The notes under the pieces: model-generated
What the model was told of the DNA's origin: nothing
Database searches by the model: none
Seen by the model: only the letters and a program-made list of their open reading frames with translations
Assembly (NCBI GenBank): GCA_013152135.1
Contig: JAADGX010000327.1
Coordinates: 1 to 8,342 of the forward strand
Reading direction: 5' to 3'
Source of the DNA: Chlorobiota bacterium
GTDB taxonomy: Bacteria > Bacteroidota > Ignavibacteria > SZUA-365 > JAADGX01
Length of the DNA: 8,342 nucleotides
Translations under genes and position numbers: made by a program
Shown here: positions 5,920 through 8,342 of the stretch, piece by piece
Layout: the number at the start of each line of letters is the position of its first letter
Position numbering within the stretch: position 1 is the first letter of the stretch

Positions 5920-7640
5920 GTGTGTTTCACAGCAACGAGAATATCGATCGTGATTACCGCCGCTGCCTGAAGATCGCGCGTGGTCATTATGAAAACTTTC
6001 CAGTGGCGTCGTTGCTGGTGCCAGCCAGGCTCCGGCATCACGTGGCCGCGGTATACGCTTTTGCCCGGGCGGCGGACGATGTTGCGGACGAAGGAAAGCG
6101 CGCGCCGGAAGAACGCCTGCGCGAGCTTCGTGCGATACGCTCCGATTTGGATCGAGCTATGGCGGGTGAACCTGCTCCCCGCATGGCCGCCGTTGTGGAC
6201 ACCGCGCACACTTTCGGAATACCGACTTCCCTTTTTCACGACCTCCTCGACGCATTCAGCCAGGACGTGCACGTCAAGCGGTACGAAACGTTTTCCGACC
6301 TGCTGGAATATTGCCGCAAGTCCGCCAATCCCGTTGGAAGGATCCTGCTCCTGATATTCGGTGTTGATAACGAAGACGCCCGCAAGGCTTCCGACGACCT
6401 GTGCACGGGATTGCAACTGGCGAATTTCTTGCAGGACATTTCCGTCGATGCGGAAAAGGGCAGAGTGTATCTGCCGGACGAAGACCTGCGCAAATTTCAT
6501 TGCGCGCTGGACGGTTCGCGCGTTACCGGTGATCCCGCCGACGTACGACGCCTTCTGCAATTTGAAATCGATCGGACAAAAGAGTTCTTCCAGCGCGCGA
6601 CGCCGTTGTTCTCCGCCTTGCCGTTCCGACTACGATTGGAGATACGGGCCACGTGGCACGGCGGTATGCGGATTTTAAAGGCGAGCGAGGAACTCCGGGA
6701 ACGACTGCTCGCGGAACGACCGCGTCTTGGTTGGAAAGACGGAGCCGCGGTATTTTCCCGCGCCTTGTTGCCCGTGAACACGCGGGATGGAGAATCCGCA
6801 AAACGGATCACGCGTACCAGCCGAACGAATTTTTATTACTCGTTTCGATTCCTCTCTTCACAGAAGAGGGATGCCATCCATACGGTCTATGCTTTTTGCC
6901 GGCGGACCGACGACATCGTGGATGAAGGTGACGACCCCAGCGTCAAGCATGCGCGGTTGAAGCGCTGGCTGGAGGAGTTGACACGTGCCACGCGGGGCGA
7001 CTCGGAGTTCGCGTTGCTCAACCGGTTGATGGTCATCGCCCGGCGCTTCCGTATCCCCGTCGAGCACTTTTTTGAGCTCATCCGGGGCATGGAGATGGAT
7101 CTGCGCAATTCACGGTACGATACGTTCGACGAGTTGAAGGAATATTGTTACAAGGTCGCTTCCACCGTGGGCTTGATGTGCAGCGAGATCTTCGGGTATC
7201 GAAAGGAGAGCGCCCGGCAATACGCCATCGATCTCGGCATCGCCTTGCAGTTGACGAACATCGTTCGCGACGTGAAGCACGACGCCGAGCAGGGGCGGAT
7301 TTATATCCCGCGTGAAGATTTCGCGGCTTTCGGATACTCGGAGGAGGAGTTGCTCCGGTGCGAGTACAACGAGAGTTTCCGGCGCCTGATGCAGTTCGAG
7401 TGCAACCGGGCGCGAGACTACTACCTGCGCGCGCGACGATCCCTCGCCCTGGAAGACCGGGCTTCGTTCCTGGCGGCGCGTATCATGGACAGGATATATT
7501 TTCACATCCTGGAACGCATCGAGAAGAAGAATTACGACGTCTTTACAGAGAAGATCACCATTTCGACACCGAAGAAAATCTGGTTGGCCTTGAGCGAATG
7601 GTTCAGTCCGGCGCCACGTGTGGAGGTCGCCGATGCGTGA
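5916..7640 (+). CDS. hpnCD: HpnC-HpnD fusion: hydroxysqualene synthase / presqualene diphosphate synthase
   Basis: 574 residues, about twice the length of a single trans-isoprenyl diphosphate synthase. Residues about 10-275 match HpnC: HYENFPVASLLVP (24-36), first Asp motif AADDVADE (52-59), second motif QLANFLQDISVD (167-178). Residues about 295-560 match HpnD: TNFYYSFRFL (304-313), RRTDDIVDE (329-337), QLTNIVRDVKHD (445-456) and GRIYIPREDF (460-469). Both catalytic Asp pairs are intact in both halves, so both should be active. In the known three-step route HpnD condenses two farnesyl diphosphates to presqualene diphosphate, HpnC turns that into hydroxysqualene, and HpnE reduces it to squalene. 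HpnC and HpnD are normally separate adjacent genes; here the linker (about 276-294) has no stop, and its GTG at 6774 lacks a Shine-Dalgarno. The start is GTG: an in-frame TAA at 5910-5912 excludes anything longer, and GTG 5922 is the only close alternative. hpnE follows with an 8-base overlap. Confidence 0.93.
   Translation: MSVFHSNENIDRDYRRCLKIARGHYENFPVASLLVPARLRHHVAAVYAFARAADDVADEGKRAPEERLRELRAIRSDLDRAMAGEPAPRMAAVVDTAHTFGIPTSLFHDLLDAFSQDVHVKRYETFSDLLEYCRKSANPVGRILLLIFGVDNEDARKASDDLCTGLQLANFLQDISVDAEKGRVYLPDEDLRKFHCALDGSRVTGDPADVRRLLQFEIDRTKEFFQRATPLFSALPFRLRLEIRATWHGGMRILKASEELRERLLAERPRLGWKDGAAVFSRALLPVNTRDGESAKRITRTSRTNFYYSFRFLSSQKRDAIHTVYAFCRRTDDIVDEGDDPSVKHARLKRWLEELTRATRGDSEFALLNRLMVIARRFRIPVEHFFELIRGMEMDLRNSRYDTFDELKEYCYKVASTVGLMCSEIFGYRKESARQYAIDLGIALQLTNIVRDVKHDAEQGRIYIPREDFAAFGYSEEELLRCEYNESFRRLMQFECNRARDYYLRARRSLALEDRASFLAARIMDRIYFHILERIEKKNYDVFTEKITISTPKKIWLALSEWFSPAPRVEVADA
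7622..7626 (+). promoter_or_regulatory. Shine-Dalgarno (GGAGG) of hpnE inside the end of hpnCD
   Basis: GGAGG lies 6 bases before the ATG at 7633, ideal spacing, and falls within the last codons of the fusion gene. It fixes the hpnE start and, with the 8-base overlap, suggests translational coupling. It is the clearest ribosome-binding site in the window. Confidence 0.75.
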
Positions 7641-8342
7641 TTGCCTGGTTGTGGGCTCGGGAGTAGCCGGCCTTGCCGCCGCGCTGGAACTTGCGCGGAA
7701 CGGGTACAAGGTTACGTTGGTCGAGGAAAGAAAACACGGCGGTGGGAGAGCGTACTCGTTCACCGACCCGAAGACCGGTATGGAGATCGACAACGGCCAG
7801 CACCTGGTCATGGGGTGTTATGGCGCGTTCCTTGGCTTCTTGAAGGACATCGGCGCGGATAAAAAGCTGCGGCGTGTTTCGCCCCTGCGCATTCCGTTCC
7901 GGCATGCAAATGGTACACGCGCGGAATTGAAGCTGCGAACCGGGGGAGGCAAATCCGGCATGGTTCGAGGCATTCTCGGCTTTCGCGCGCTTCCGCTGAC
8001 GGATCGGCTCCGGGCGTTGCGGGTAGGAGCAGCGTTGCAAACGCTGGAGGGAAGCAAACTGGAAGCTCTCGATGATGAAACCGCTGAACACTGGCTTACG
8101 GGTCTTGGGCAATCGGATGAAGCGATACGGAATCTGTGGGCGGTGATATGCCTGGCCACACTGAACACGAAGCCGGACCGGGCCTCGGCGAAATTGCTGG
8201 CAGTAGTGCTGAAGGAAATATTCCTCGGCTCCCGCGACGCGTCCGATCTTCTCGTCTCCGAAGTCGGTCTCACGCGTTTGTACGTCGACGACGCGTTGGG
8301 AGAGTTGCACCGCCGGGGTGGTGCGATCATCATGGGCAACGG
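7633..8342 (+). CDS. hpnE: HpnE, hydroxysqualene oxidoreductase (squalene-associated FAD-dependent desaturase family), partial
   Basis: The first 236 residues of a flavoprotein amine-oxidase-like enzyme; the frame is open at the window end, and the family is usually a little over 400 residues, so roughly half is missing. The N-terminus is a dinucleotide-binding fold: VVGSGVAGLAAALELARNG (6-24) with the GxGxxG glycines at 8, 10 and 13, an acidic pair at 31-32 ending the second strand, and the GGR motif (37-39). DNGQHLVMGCY (53-63) is characteristic of the HpnE branch; related carotenoid desaturases differ here. HpnE uses reduced FAD to remove the hydroxyl of hydroxysqualene, giving squalene. 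The start is set by GGAGG at 7622-7626, and the gene overlaps hpnCD by 8 bases, so the two should be co-translated. A phytoene-desaturase-like role is the main alternative but is disfavoured by the neighbour. Confidence 0.9.
   Translation, partial: MRDCLVVGSGVAGLAAALELARNGYKVTLVEERKHGGGRAYSFTDPKTGMEIDNGQHLVMGCYGAFLGFLKDIGADKKLRRVSPLRIPFRHANGTRAELKLRTGGGKSGMVRGILGFRALPLTDRLRALRVGAALQTLEGSKLEALDDETAEHWLTGLGQSDEAIRNLWAVICLATLNTKPDRASAKLLAVVLKEIFLGSRDASDLLVSEVGLTRLYVDDALGELHRRGGAIIMGN

Noticed and set aside
5874..6560. 228-codon minus-strand frame opposite the start of hpnCD
   Set aside because: Mirror of the HpnC domain, whose motifs on the plus strand are unambiguous.
6774..6776. Internal GTG as a separate start for HpnD
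   Set aside because: No Shine-Dalgarno precedes it and no stop separates it from the HpnC half; a fusion is the simpler reading.
7110..8310. Minus-strand frames (7110-7811, 7603-8310) opposite hpnCD and hpnE
   Set aside because: They are antisense to two recognised enzymes and have no domain of their own.

Overview
The window is bacterial DNA of moderately high G+C, densely coding. It carries three genes on the minus strand and two on the plus strand, diverging from an AT-rich gap of about 430 bases. Both outermost genes run off the window. The content suggests an anaerobic, squalene- or hopanoid-making bacterium: an oxygen-sensitive acyl-CoA dehydratase activase family lies next to a bacterial hpnC-hpnD-hpnE squalene pathway. 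The phylum cannot be fixed from this sequence. No tRNA, rRNA, CRISPR array, transposase or phage gene is visible.

Minus strand, in transcription order. (1) 5482-3392 encodes an APC-type amino-acid/cation permease with a C-terminal PTS EIIA-like domain and a TrkA-C/RCK_C-like domain. (2) 3354-1672 encodes a COG3581-type relative of the 2-hydroxyacyl-CoA dehydratase system with four cysteines in conserved-looking motifs. (3) 1374-1 (partial) encodes a two-module BadF/BadG/BcrA/BcrD-type ATPase of the HgdC activase family. The first two are 37 bases apart and probably co-transcribed. The last two are separated by a 297-base gap holding several palindromes, one of which is a possible weak terminator or REP-like repeat. 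The dehydratase catalytic subunits (HgdA/HgdB type) are not in view, so the reaction this system serves is unknown.

Plus strand. 5916-7640 is the most notable gene: a seamless fusion of HpnC (hydroxysqualene synthase) and HpnD (presqualene diphosphate synthase), with both aspartate-rich motifs intact in each half. It overlaps by 8 bases the start of hpnE (hydroxysqualene oxidoreductase), which has a good Shine-Dalgarno inside the fusion gene. Together these two reading frames should convert farnesyl diphosphate to squalene, all three activities being carried on two polypeptides.

The two arms look functionally unrelated. The gap between them has no confident promoter and no convincing gene.
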